Of a DNA stretch of 64,000 nucleotides, positions 1-12,500 are shown in pieces; position 1 is the stretch's first letter, and each line of letters opens with the position of its first letter. Location: assembly GCA_037693485.1 (NCBI GenBank), contig CM075346.1:46670001-46734000 (forward strand), given 5' to 3'. A model generated the notes under the pieces. The model saw only the letters and a list, made by a program, of their open reading frames with translations. It did not search any database and was not told the DNA's origin. The DNA is from Kitagawia praeruptora (taxonomy: Eukaryota; Streptophyta; Magnoliopsida; Apiales; Apiaceae). The position numbers and the translations under genes were made by a program.

Positions 1-158
1 TAGTTTGGTCGATTTAATCGGTTTTCGGAAAATCGTACTCATACTAGGTAGGTGTGTATAGACGCTTTTTTAAAAGGATTCGATAAAAATAAAAATGTAT
101 AGATGGTAGGTGTGCAATCAGAATTATTACTTCACATAGCCTCTTTTTTGGATGTATC

Positions 159-443
159 ATAGTTTTTCCCTCAAAGGCCAACAACATGTTGGTGCAGTGG
201 GTTGAACCCTTGTCTCCTTTGTAGGAGGTCAAGGGTTCGACCCCTGGGTGTGTGTGAGTTTAGTTTGTATTAGTTTCCTTTTTTTGTATTTGTATTTGTA
301 TTTGTATTTGGCCGGGGGTCCTTCGGAAACAGCCTCCCTATTGTATAGGGGCATGGTCTGCGTACAGCTACCCTCCTCAGACACCACTTTGAGTGGTATT
401 ATAACTGAGTAAGCTAAGTTTTTTTTATAGTTTTTCCCTCAAA
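159..443 (+). mobile_element. tRNA-derived SINE (Au-like) with 17-bp target duplication
   Basis: The element body is 176-426, flanked by perfect 17-bp direct repeats (ATAGTTTTTCCCTCAAA) at 159-175 and 427-443. The head has an A-box-like TGGTGCAGTGGG near 191 and a B box GGTTCGACCCC near 233, the internal RNA polymerase III promoter of a tRNA-derived SINE. The tail from about 310 (GCCGGGGGTCCTTCGGAAAC, then GGGGCATGGTCTGCGTAC) matches the type known from plant Au SINEs and is also found at the 3' end of the RTE LINE at 24.6 kb in this window. It ends in a T run. The intact duplication shows a fairly recent target-primed insertion. Confidence 0.9.
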
Positions 444-522
444 CGAGACTCGTTTTCTTCAAGACCTACAAAATAAAAATGTCAAATTCTCTAATCTTTC
501 TTTACAAAATAAGTTATATATA

Positions 523-786
523 CTGCTCCCTCCGTCTCATAATATGTTTCCAGTTTCTTCTAAACACGTTTGCCAACGCACACTTTTAATCGTTAATATT
601 TTTAATTTTGTATTAGTATTAAATATAAAAACTTCATTGTATTAAAGTATTCATAAATACGAATCCAACAAGATCACTCATGACTATATTTGGTCTTATA
701 GATTAAACGTAAATTAATAGTCAACCGCTTATAATGAAAAGTGTAAAAAGTCAAAACAGGAGACACATATTGAGATGGAGGGAGTA
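523..786. mobile_element. Stowaway-like MITE
   Basis: The left end reads CTGCTCCCTCCGTCTCATAA and the right end is its near inverse (TGAGATGGAGGGAGTA), the CTCCCTCCGT terminal signature of Tc1/mariner-derived Stowaway MITEs. TA dinucleotides flank both ends. The body is AT-rich and non-coding. The left terminus carries a small disturbance (CTG before CTCCC), so its exact first base is uncertain. Confidence 0.75.
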
Positions 787-1848
787 GCGTTCTACCCGTG
801 CTACGCACCGACCGATAAATTATATTAATTAATTAATATTAATATATTATTTTGAAAAAAATAATTTATTGGAATGTTAATTAACTTAAGTATAAAAATT
901 AATTATCGGTGAATTAATATCAATTTGAATTAATATTAATATTATGAACCAATCATCAAAACAAATATAACCCCCGTTGAAAAGTTCAAAACCCCTCTTT
1001 ATTGTTTTTTTAAAAAATTTAGCTTTCATTTTATTTCTCTCTTTGTTAGAGAATATTTCTAAGTACCTTGTTAATAAATTTTCACCCATATCTGAGAATT
1101 TAGTATATTTATTCAATATCGGATCCTTAAAATATTTATTATATTAATACATTGAAAATATTTGTATGGTCGTGGTTAATTTTTTCGATTACATAATAAA
1201 AATGTATAGATACTCAATCCTCACGACTCCAATAAATCATTAGACTATCTATTAGAAAAAGGTTGCAGCGATATGAGAAAGGATATTTACTGTGCAAGAT
1301 ACATGAAACGAACGTAGTTATAACGATAGAAACTTTCATCCAATCTAGTTTGTTATGTGATCGTTCAATATCTTTTTTAAAAATTACATGTCCTTTTATT
1401 AATGAATTGATTTACTATTGAAAAATAAATATTATCAATTAACCAAACAAATTCAATATATCGCGTTCTTGGAGTAACGTATGATTGTTAGAGTTTATAT
1501 ATGGTGATTGACCTTACCTTATTTGTAAAGACAACTTAATATGTGCATTTTCAGTTTGGAAGTTTGTATGTTGGATTTTTAATTTTTTTCAAGTAAAACA
1601 TGATATAATAAATTTTAGTTTAATTTACTCTTAAGATAAGACATATGAAAATGAGTGTCACTTATCTTTTTTCTATTTGACTAACTTGTGAAAATAAGTT
1701 GTTGTCCATAAAATTGAAATCAAGTTTGTAATATATAAACACGTAATCACATTGTTATATATGTGCCCTTGTAATTTTGATATTAGGTTAAATAACATGA
1801 AATTCATTTTTCTTTAAGAGTGAGTATATTTTTCCGACATATATAAGA
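787..1848. other. AT-rich intergenic DNA
   Basis: I see no gene, RNA or repeat with recognisable ends here. Short minus-strand open frames are low-complexity and have no coding character. Confidence 0.6.
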
Positions 1849-2062
1849 AAAAATAGCTTATGTAGATCTGAAAAATCATTTTGCACATTCTTGTTGTGTA
1901 CTTTAGGCTCTTGAACGAAAATAACAAGATATTGAATCGTGTACCCGAAATTAGAACACAAAAATAGCTTATATAGACCTAACAAATCGTTTTGTACATT
2001 CATGTCGTGTAACTTGAACGAAAATGACATTATATTCAATCGTGTACCGAAATTATAACACA
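1849..2062. repeat. Diverged tandem duplication of a ~100-110-bp unit
   Basis: Two adjacent units share the same order of blocks: AAAAATAGCTTAT, then GTACATTC or GCACATTC, then TTGAACGAAAAT, ATTGAATCGTGTACC (second unit ATTCAATCGTGTACC) and GAAATTA. The first unit is 1849-1959 and the second about 1961-2061. No coding role is apparent. Confidence 0.6.
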
Positions 2063-4060
2063 AAATGATACTAAACTACATGAATTTTTTCTTGTACACG
2101 AAATGAAATGAAATATGCGAATAGAAAAAGTACGACAATTACATGAAATATCACTCTGTATCCAAGTTATGTAACTATATAATTATGTGTCTTAGAACAA
2201 CATTGAGATGTTACAAAACTAAACTAAGGGTAGTATGCACGATGTAAAGTCTCCAAAACAAAATGAAACTCTCTTTTTTATTTTTCTTAATATTGTTTTT
2301 TGTTAACAAATATCTCTCGTTGTGTAGAATTTTTCTACCAAGTTATTGAGTTTTCTTACCCATATTTTATGCTTTGTTGATATTAAAAAACAAATTATAA
2401 TCAACCAACCAAGCAAATTCAATATATGATCATAGATTAAGATATGGGAATTGATACGATTACTTTAATTCTAGAATACAAAATTCAAAAAGGCACCCTT
2501 TTATTAAAAATAATAAATAATTTAAGTGTATCAACCTTTTTATTTATCAATATTAGTAATTTTTATCACAAAGACCATAGTTGCAGCTGCTCGCGCTCTC
2601 TCTCTCTTCACCTCTCACAAAATATGCTAAACTAAAGTTTATGAGCTAATATCAGCCTTTTGGTTTTTTATTTTTATTTTTTTATTTTTATTTTTTTTTC
2701 TTTATTTTCCAATAAATAAATATCTTTATTGAGAGTCTAGTACCTCGTTGCCCGTTGGTGGATTTTATCTATCGAAATATTAGATTTTGTATTATCTCCT
2801 TGTGAATGATAAGCCTCATTTTTTTTTCCTTTATTTTACTTTGGCTTTCAATAAATATTTCTCTTTGTTGAGAGCCTAATATCATATTCTTGGATTTTGT
2901 ATACCCATATATTAGATTTTGTTATATTAGTTCATTGATTTTTTTTGCCAAGACTTCATTGATTTGGATAGTGTAGAATCATAGTTTTTTCCGGTTGTTT
3001 GAATACGTTCTGACAAATCAGATATACGTATTCCTCGCGTTTACAACAAATTGTTAGATTATCTCACCGAAAAGGTTGCATAATTTAGAGATGTAGATGA
3101 TGGATGTACCAAAATTGAAGACCTGTTCATGATTGGATAAAAAAAATTAGTGATATATTTTACTATGTATTTGTTCAATTTTAATTATTTTTGTAGATGT
3201 TATATGCCATTTTATTGATGATTTGTGCAGGCTTGATTATTTTTGTGGATAACATATGTCCTTTTATAGATGAATTAATTATCTATAAATACATAATGTT
3301 TTATAAGAAAATTTGTGCTAAATTGACCAATTTATTATGAAAATATTCACTAACAATAGTTTCATTAACTCTGTAAAAATTTGATTTTTTGATTGATAAT
3401 TTAAACACCAAATAATGTATAGTACTATTTAAGAGTATATATATTTAATATTTTGAATAATTCAAATATATTGGAAGATCAAATTGTTTTTCCATTAATT
3501 ATAGCATTGTTAAAAAACTTCGTAATTAAAATGTGAAAGATGATTGGTTTAAAATTCATTTTAATGTTTCAATTGGTTGATGCTAGTTTTTTTTTACCAA
3601 AGTATTAAATACTTTACATAACTTAAAATTTGAATATGTATTTAGAGTATTGTGCTAAATAGTTTTATATTGTCAACAATTTTTGATTCATGATTTTGAT
3701 TTTACCTTATGATTTTAAATTGAGAGTTTGAGATATCAAAATATCAGTTATAGATTTATAGACTCATGTATTAGTGTATTATTTTTAAATTAAATAATTA
3801 TCGTATTTAGAATAAAATTGTTAAGTAGTCATTGAATAACATCGACAACCCAACACTGTAAAAAACATTTTTCTATAGGCACGCCTAATAATGTAAACAA
3901 ATCAGTGTAATGTGGTAATGATTGAGGCCTCGAATTTAGTAAGTCGCAAAATTATTGGAGTTCGCCACTGAATATTTTAATTGGATTTAACTCTGGAATA
4001 ATCTGGACCGGGGATGATGACAACCTAAATCATTTTTTATTTTTTTGTTAGAAATTTTTT
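2063..4060. other. AT-rich intergenic DNA with an internal diverged duplication
   Basis: No gene is recognisable. Around 2700-2790 and 2830-2930 a block (TTTATTTTC, AATAAATA, GAGAGTCTAGTA or GAGAGCCTAATA, then ATATTAGATTTTGT) occurs twice in diverged form. A CT-rich stretch lies near 2595-2615. The rest is A/T homopolymer-rich. Confidence 0.5.
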
Positions 4061-4215
4061 GTTGATTTTATTGGACAATTAAAACACGAAATATATGATA
4101 CATATATATAATCGAAATAAAAAGATAATCTATCCAAGTATAGTATGTCATATAATAAAAAGTTATAAAATAGTACCTTAACCGAAATTAATATGATTTA
4201 GGCATGAGGAGAATT
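4061..4215 (+). repeat. Dispersed repeat, copy 1 (partner at 22823-22980)
   Basis: This ~155-bp block begins GTTGATTTTATTGGACAATT and runs through ATAATCGAAAT, ATCCAAGTATA and ATGATTTAGGCA. The same order, with scattered substitutions and small indels, recurs at 22823-22980 on the same strand. It is non-coding and its family is unknown. Confidence 0.65.
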
Positions 4216-5067
4216 ACATTTTTAAGTATAAAAAATTATTTTTTCTCAAATTATTTTACAATGCTATTTTTACGGAAAATTCGTCTCAATGTAGCTCAGT
4301 ATTGGGGACCGGGTATAGAAAACAATAAAAACATAATTATTAATAGAAAAATAAAGTAAGTATACATTTTTGGACCTCTCAGTAGTAAATAAACATGAAG
4401 TTATAAATTATTTTGAGGCTGCTGAATGATGATGATATACCGCTAATTGGATCTCTTATAGCCGAATGGGTTTAATGTCTTTGGAGGCTGTCGAATGGTC
4501 ATGTTATGCTGCACAAAGATTACCTCCAGCAATTTGGTTTCTTGTTCAGCTTTTTCCTTAATAGTTTCATAAAAAATCTTGTTTAAATTCAAGAAAAGTC
4601 ACCAAAGCATTGAAGGCTTATTTACATTTTTTTCCCATGCAATGGAGAAATTATATTAAATATAATAATAATAATAATAATAAATAAGAAATTGAATGAA
4701 CGATTGATATAGTAAATCTCAATATATAATCTAGAAGCATTTAAATCCATAGCAAAAAAAAATATTAAAATGAGTATTTTTTGTTTTAGTACAAAGTTTG
4801 ATCAGGCGGACAAATCGCACATATTTCAGACCATATATCATATTTTTTTAATAAAGGGTGCCACCACCCCGAAGCTATATGCTTCTATTTATAACATGCA
4901 TACGTGTTTTGTCGGTAAAAAAAAACAAAAATGTAGATAAAAATGATCAAATCTTACAAAAAATAACAACAATCACAAATATTAACTTTTTCTTGATCTT
5001 AGTTATATAAATATTGTAATCATGTTTAGTTTGGGGATGGGAAATGGATGCTCACTTGGATGTGATA
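4216..5067. other. AT-rich intergenic DNA with a short AAT microsatellite
   Basis: No gene is recognisable. A run of about eight ATA/AAT trinucleotides sits at about 4663-4686. Confidence 0.5.
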
Positions 5068-5442
5068 TAGAGCCCGGTTGGCTTTCCATAAAGTCAGGGG
5101 TGTAGAGTCATTTTTTAATTGTAAGTTAAAAAAAATGTCTATTTGTGTTATAAGTTAAAAAATGATTTAGAATTGTAAAAATAGCGTAAAGTCAAAAGTT
5201 GGTAGGAAGTGCTTTTTTTAACTATTTATTTTACTTCTTTAACTTTATTTGATAATCATCATTTGCATGTTCAACTAAATAATTAAATTTTTATTTCTAT
5301 AATTTTATAACTCATAAGTCAAACATAAGACAAAGTTTATCCAAACATATATTAAATTAAAATTTTAACTTTTTTTTACTTATCACTTTAAGTTACTTTC
5401 GGTCATAAACAATTATTTTAAGCCAACCTAAATAGGCCCTAT
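5068..5442. mobile_element. Probable MITE with GGGCC-type terminal inverted repeats
   Basis: The left terminus (GAGCCCGGTTGGCTTTCC) and the complement of the right terminus (AGGGCCTATTTAGGTTGGCT) are imperfect inverted repeats about 375 bp apart. The interior is AT-rich and non-coding. This resembles DNA-transposon MITEs with GGGCC ends, but the target duplication is ambiguous (TATA-like), so the superfamily is unassigned. Confidence 0.45.
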
Positions 5443-5608
5443 AATCTCAAAAAGTATAGAAACGAATTTTTATAGCAAATTTATTTATTAGCCTTGCAAC
5501 AGGTCATAAACAAAATTTATAATAAAATAATTTCAACTTGTTATAATTTATCAAGTTCACTCATACGTTTCATATACATGAATTTGATTAATTTGTAAGA
5601 AGTAGAGA

Positions 5609-8600
5609 TTAGTGGAAAGGAATATGGACTTGCAGCTTGGCCTCAGTAACAACTTTGACTTCTACAGGCTTGGCACTCTCAGATATAGAGGTTGGAGGTT
5701 TGTCAGATGGCATACTCCCTGCAACCACTGTGGTGGTTATGGATTGCTTTTGTCCTCCAGGAGTAGTGATGTGCACAGTTGGTAGAGTGACAACTGGCAA
5801 GGTAGATGGAGGCTCATCCACTTTGGATTTTCCTTTGCCAGGCACATTTGCTAGAGACTTTGAAGCCCTTTGTTGACCACCCTCTTTTATTATTATGCCT
5901 TTCTCCCCCTTTGTATTTGAGTTCCTTGCCTTCTTCTCCCCCTTAGGCTTGTTGTCAGGCACAGAGGCTGTAGAAATGTCCTTTGGGATTGAAGATTCAT
6001 CAGGTAGAGGGAGACCCATATGCTTCATCATTGCAGCTAACATGGATTATTGATGCAGAAGGACATCAGCTGTGGTGGATGCTTGAGTGTCCAACTGATC
6101 ATTTAGCAGTGCAACCTTTTCTGTAAGATGAGCATTGGACTTGGTAAGAGTAGCTACCTCCTGTTCAAGAGTGTTCACCTTAGTGAATAACTCATTGGCC
6201 TTGAAACTAGATAAAGATTGATCCTGCAGCCTCTTCACTTCATATTTAGACAGTTCATGCACAGGGACATCAGTCACTAGCCTATCTCCATAAAGATTCT
6301 TGAACATTGTTCTCAGCATGGCATTGGCATCTGTAGTCTGGTCAGATAGATTTTGAAATTGATGCCCCAGACCTGTGACAGTATCCTTTAGCAGAGCTAG
6401 TCCATTATCCATCTGGGTGCAGGTAGAGTTGCAGTGTTTGATGTCCTTGAACACACCATCTAGCTGAGGGAATTTAGCATCAAAGGCCCTCTTGACTTCT
6501 GCTACTGAAGTGGTTGTCTTGTCACACACCCTGTTGACTTCAGTTTTGACTCCCTTGCCAAGATAGTGTGCAGCCTTGAGGAAACCCTTGTAGGAATCAT
6601 TTACAGCTTCATACACTTCACCAGGTGACAGGGATTTTGCATTGGAGCCCAGTGAAGTGATGTATTCCTCCCTGAGATACTGAAGTGCTTCATCGAGAGT
6701 AATATCATATTTTCCTTGTAACCAGGCATCTATGTTGCCATCTCTCTCAGCATCATCAATGATCTTTGACTTCTGCACTTCCACATCATCCCTATGGCAT
6801 AACAGAATAGCCTCATAGTCTGGATTAGGCATGTCTGCAGTGAGAAGGTTCTGAGCAATCTTTGTGAACTCAGGAATCTGATCCACAATTAAGCTTTGAA
6901 GTGCTTCAACCGTCAATTGTTGTGGAACAGACCCTGATCCTGAAGCACTGTCATGTTGCACAGGCTTCAGCCATTTTGACATGAAGTCAGAGCTAGAGCT
7001 AGGCAAGCTAGACTCCTCAGTTACAGATGCAACTTCTGTAACCGGATGGATTGACTCTACTACTGGTGTCACCACAGAGGTGGGATGAATTACACCAGCA
7101 GTTGACACATGCACAGAGTCTCTAGTAAAAACTAGTGGAACCTCTGTGTTTGTGATGGTGTCATTAGGAGATGCCTCAGCATGCATTCCCTCACCATCTA
7201 AATGTGGGTTCTGAGTGGTGAACAAAGTGTCATGCACTAAGTCACTTGAAATTATTGGCTCATCAAGAGAAAAGAATTCTTGATGATCAATACATTGCAT
7301 CTCAGTTGCCTGAGTTGCAGGTTCCAAAGAAATTTCAGAGTTAGATTCTGGAAGAGAAGTGTGTTTAAGAGTAGATTTTGGCAACTCCCCCTGAGAGATA
7401 GAGAGAGTTTCAAATGTGATGTGCTCTCCACTCAGTGTTGTGCCAGCCTTATCACTCCCATGTGCTGACTCTATACAAGAAAGTGCATTGGGGAGGATGC
7501 TTGATTCTATAGGTGCACCCTGTTGAGAGGATACACCTAGTGAGCTGTGTGCCCCTGATTTTATAACTTCAGCCATTTGTGTGACTGAAGAGGTGGTCTT
7601 AATTTTCTTCTTCTTTGTCCTGTGTAAGGGTAACTCAGTTTTCTCACTTCCTAGACCTAATTCAACAGCTAATGCTGCTTCAGACAAGATATTCAATGGT
7701 GCAGACATTACTTCCTTTCTCTTCTTTTTACTAACATCACCCTTTTGAGAGGATGATGCAGTTGGCTCAGTATGTGGTAGAGTGTTTGGTTGAGAGGGTT
7801 GGTTAGCAGGCCCTGGGTTAGCATTTTGTTCTACTTGCTTGGGCTGTGCTAACTTAGATTTTGCATCAAATGTTGGCATGTTGTGGGGATAGGTCCTAAA
7901 CAAACTCTCCATATGGGGAGTTATGTTCAGTCTTACATCCACATCATTCCTAGTCTCCAAATTACCAAAAATGAGTTTGATCATGGACTTAGGATAGCCT
8001 ATTTTATTTTTATCAATCCCAGGCAATTCAATCAATGAAGCATTTTTATAATTAAGTACAGATTGAATAAAGCGAGGGAAGAAAATATCAGTACCTCTCT
8101 TGGTTGTGTTCTTACCAAGTCTCCCATATAATTCTTGGAGTATGATTTGGCCAACATCAATCTTCTTCCCATGGGCCAAAGCATATCCAATTTGCTGCAC
8201 AGGTGCACTGATTTGATCAAAGCTTGATTTCCTGGCAGTGAAGACTTGGAGAAGAGTTGCAAACACATAACTCCACTCCTTTCTCAGATTCTTTCTGTTT
8301 AGCTTTCCAAGGTTAATCCCATCTGAGTAGTTTATGAACTCAAAGAATTCCTCCAACTCTGCATTAGTGGCCATTCTGTCAAATGACTCTTGTTGTAGGC
8401 CTAGTGCTTGGTTCATGTCTGCAGTAGTGATAGTGATTTCCTTATCTTGAACCTTGCAGTAGATGACATATGAAGTAATTGCGTTTTCCAGGGCTACAAC
8501 CTCCATAATAGCAGTACTCCAGAATTGTTCCAGAATATCTAGATATAGAGTTGGGTTGGCAGAGAGTGCATCCTTGATATACGACTCAGCCATCCATTTC

Positions 8601-8683
8601 ACAAAGCACTTGAAATTGGCATTGGGTGCTTCAACATCACTAGTGAGAGCGATGAAGTTGGTGTTAAACTTTACTGTTGCCAT
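5609..8683 (-). pseudogene. ORF3 (plant transposon-associated / env-position protein) with one in-frame stop
   Basis: An 878-codon frame (8683-6050) ends in TAA at 6047-6049 and continues in the same frame for about 145 codons to 5609. The N-terminal ~280 residues resemble the putative plant transposon protein domain found in accessory ORFs of plant retrotransposons (for example FVKWMAESYIKDAL, then HGKKIDVGQIILQELYGRLG). A long Ser/Thr/Pro-rich middle follows, with KKKRK-like basic clusters, then a C-terminal heptad-like segment (LEQEVATLTKSNAHLTEKV). It sits where Sireviruses carry their env-like gene, but I see no signal peptide or convincing membrane segment. The function is unknown. The stop may make this copy defective; otherwise it yields an 878-residue product. 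Confidence 0.7.
5898..5948 (-). other. Two PPT-like motifs inside ORF3
   Basis: On the minus strand, AAGGGGGAGAAGAAGG and AAAGGGGGAGAAAGG lie about 30 bp apart. Purine tracts of this kind prime plus-strand DNA synthesis in LTR elements, and multiple copies are typical of Sireviruses. Here they also encode part of ORF3. Confidence 0.55.
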
Positions 8684-8779
8684 TTGTGTAGAAGAGAGGA
8701 AAGAAATTGAAGGTTGAAGAAGAAATTTGGCTTTTCGTAGCTAGGGTTTCAGGGGTTTAGAGAGTGTAGATGCTTGAGA

Positions 8780-9260
8780 AATCGAATGAAATGAATCGAA
8801 TAGTTGTGAAATTGTATAAGTATAAAGTACTTGAATTGTCGATTAGCAGAGAGTTTTGTATCGACAAGTCAGGCATTCGAGAAGTAGGAAACAACTATTC
8901 GAGAAGTCAAGAATGGCTTAATCGATAACTCAAGCAGATAGAAACTCACAGCTGGCAGTTATCTAACTCAGAAATAATTCTAAATTAAATAATATGTGTT
9001 TTTATGAGTGAATTTAAACTTTTAGACAAAAGTCCAAAATCGGTTAAAATTCAGCGAGAATTCAGCCTTTTCAAATGATTCGAGAACTCAGATATAGTGT
9101 TCGAGAACTCAGTTACTATATTCGAGAAGTCAAGAATTCCTCTATTCGATATCTCAGAAAGACTCTATTCGAGAACTCAAGAGTACTCTAATGAGACTTA
9201 TTAGAGATGTCGAATAGTGAATCATTCGAGAAGTCTGACTTATCGAACTATACCCATCAC
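8780..9260 (+). repeat. TCGA-motif array between pol and ORF3
   Basis: About a dozen or more irregularly spaced copies of ATTCGAGAAGTC, TTCGAGAACTCA or ATCGATAACTC-like motifs, all centred on TCGA. The same motif vocabulary fills the middle of both LTRs (15900-16330 and 20025-20440). It lies immediately upstream of ORF3, in the spacer after pol, with no open frame of its own. A cis-regulatory role is possible but inferred. Confidence 0.6.
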
Positions 9261-9515
9261 TCATAAAAATTTGATTTTCACTATCTTTTAAAAAATTTAC
9301 CAAACATATTCATTGAAAAATATCCTAGCAAATTAAATAGTGATTTTCTCAAAATTTCATAGAAATTTTAAGTTAATTAAAAATATGATTTTCAACATAT
9401 ACAACAGGTTTGAAATATTTATAAATCATATTTCAGCCAACACTTACTCCAAAAATATTGAGAATTTAGATAAAGTAAGTGTTTACTGCTGCAACAATCT
9501 AGATGGTGTATTCAC

Positions 9516-12500
9516 TTAGCCAGAATCTGAAGAATTCAGCATTCCAATCTCACTTACCAACCTTGTGAAGGTGGCTTCATCTAATGGCTTAGTGAATATA
9601 TCAGCTAGTTGTTTATCTGTAGAGACATAATGCAACTCAATGGTTCCATTAGCTGCATGTTCTCTTATGAAATGATATCTGATGTCAATGTGCTTTGTTC
9701 TAGAATGATTGACAGGATTGGCAACTATAGAGATTGCACTTGTGTTGTCACACATGATTGGAATTCTTTCCAACACAAGTCCATAATCTCTAAGTTGATT
9801 TCTAATCCAAAGCACTTGAGCACAGCAACTTCCAGCAGCTATGTATTCAGCCTCAGCTGTAGAAGTTGACACAGATTGTTGCTTCTTGCTATACCAAGAA
9901 ACTAACCTTTGTCCAAGAAACTGGCAGCTTCCTGAGGTGCTTTTCCTATCCACTCTGCATCCAGCATAATCAGCATCAGAATAACCAACCAGATTGAGCC
10001 CTGTGTCCTTAGGATACCATAATCCCAAGTTAGGAGTGCCCTTCAGATATCTAAAGATCCTTTTTATTGCAATTAAATGTGATTCCTTTGGATTTGATTG
10101 AAACCTTGCACACAAGCATGTAGCAAACATGATGTCTGGCCTACTTGCAGTGAGGTAGAGTAGAGAACCAACCATGCCTCTGTAGACTGAGATATCTACT
10201 CTCTTACCTTTAGCATCTTCATCCAATTTAGTGGCAGTGGCCATGGGTGTCTTGGCAGGTGAACAATCTTCCAAGTCAAACTTCTTCAATAAATCCTTGA
10301 TGTACTTGGTTTGACTGATAAAGATACCATCCTTCCTTTGACTGACTTGCAACCCTAGAAAGAATGTCAACTCTCCCATCATACTCATCTCATATCTGCT
10401 CTGCATGAGTTTAGAGAATTTCTCACACAGTTTCTCATTTGTAGAACCAAAAATGATATCATCCACATAGATTTGAACTAGGATCATATCATCACCATGC
10501 TTCTTGTAAAACAGTGTCTTGTCCAATGTGCCTCTAGTGAATTGATTTTCAAGAAGGAATTGTGATAAAGTATCATACCATGCTCTTGGAGCTTGCTTAA
10601 GTCCATACAATGCCTTAAGCAATCTGTAGACAAATTCTGGGAAATGTGGATCCTCAAAGCCAGGTGGTTGTTGCACATAAACCTCTTCTTCCAACTCTCC
10701 ATTTAGAAATGCACTCTTGACATCCATTTGATAAACTTTAAAGTTTGAATGAGCAGCAAAAGCCAAGAATATTCTAATGGCTTCCAATCTAGCAACAGGG
10801 GCAAATGTCTCATCATAATCAATGCCTTCCTGTTGAGAGTATCCTTTTGCAACCAGCCTTGCTTTGTTTCTTATTATTACACCATCTTCATCCATCTTAT
10901 TCTTCAGAACCCATTTTGTTCCAACAATGGTTCTATTCTTTGGTGCAGGCACAAGTTCCCATACTTTGTTCCTTTCAAATTGATTCAGCTCCTCTTGCAT
11001 GGCAATAATCCAATCTGGATCCAACAATGCATCATCAAGTTTCTTAGGCTCAACTTGTGATAGAAAACATCCATAGAGGCACTCAATTTGAGTTGCTCTC
11101 CTAGTCCTTACTCCTGCATTAGGATCTCCAATGATTTGCTCTGCAGTGTGTGATCTATCCCATTTCCTCGAGTGTTCAGCCTGATTTCTCATTCTTGATG
11201 TTGCTTCATCATCCACATCATGGTCATCCTCATTTCCTCCCCCTGTGAAGTTACCATTACTCACAGGTGTGTCTTGGATGCTTGTTTCTCCACTATTGAT
11301 TGGCACAAATTCTTCTCTTGTATCATTATTCACTTGAGAATGTTGAACTTGAGTTTCAACTCCAGTTTCAGTCTCTTCATCAGAATCATCTAGATTATCA
11401 AACTTCAATGGATCTCTGTCTTCATCATTGGCTTCTTCTAGTCCAGGTAGTTTGCTGTCATCAAATGTTACATCTGTGCTTTCCATAACTTTCTTTTGAC
11501 TGATGACATAAACCTTGTATGCAATTCTTTCCATAGAATAGCCAAGAAAAATTCCTTCAAATGCTTTTGCATCAAACTTTCCAACATATTCAGAATTATC
11601 CTTGAGTACAAAGCATTTGCTTCCAAAAGTATGAACATACTTTAGTGTAGGCTTCTTTCCAGTCATCAAGTTGTAAGGTGTCTTTCCAGTGTTTTTGTTG
11701 ATGAGGGTCCTGTTCTGAGTATAGCATGCAGTGCTCACAGCCTCAGCCCAAAAACATGTAGGCATTTTTGCATCAAGTAACATTGTTCTAGCAGCCTCAA
11801 TTAGAGTTCTATTCTTTCTCTCAACAACTCCATTTTGTTGTGGAGTCCTTGGAGCTGAGAATTGCTGAGAAATGCCATTCTCTTTGCAGAATGCTTCAAG
11901 TGTGGCATTTCTGAACTCTGTTCCATTATCACTCCTCAGTGCAATCACACTTGCATCGTTTGCCTTTGCTTCCTTGTCAACTTTCTTTATATGCTCAATA
12001 ATTACTTGTGGAGCCTCATCTTTTGATGCCAGAAATTCCACCCATGTATACCTTGAAAAATCATCAACCATTACCAGGGCATACTTCTTTCTTCCAAGTG
12101 ACATTATGTTGACAGGCCCAAACAAATCCATATGGATGAGTTGTAGTGGCTTGGTTACAGATGTCACTGTCTTTGACTTGTGGCTTGATCTCTTCATTTT
12201 CCCTTTTTGACAAGCCTCACACACTCCTTCTTGGCAGAATTCAAGTGTGGGCATGCCTCTCACTAACTCTCTTTTGACTAGAGAATTAATGGCCTTGAAG
12301 TTCAGGTGTGATAGTTTCTTGTGCCACAGCCAACAATCTTCATTTGATGCTTTTGAGTAAAAGCAACAAATTTTGTCCTTGTTTGCAGAGTCCATATTGG
12401 CTACAAACAGGCTTCCCTTCCTTACTCCAGATAGAGCAAAATCACCAGTCTTCTTGTGGGTGATCAAACATTCATCTTTGTCAAAATTCACTTTGAATCC

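Noticed and set aside
886..2635. Short frames in the AT-rich left flank
   Set aside because: Low complexity and no conserved motif; one of them (1788-2063) only reflects the tandem duplication.
5637..8717. Plus-strand frames opposite ORF3
   Set aside because: Shadows of the long minus-strand coding sequence.
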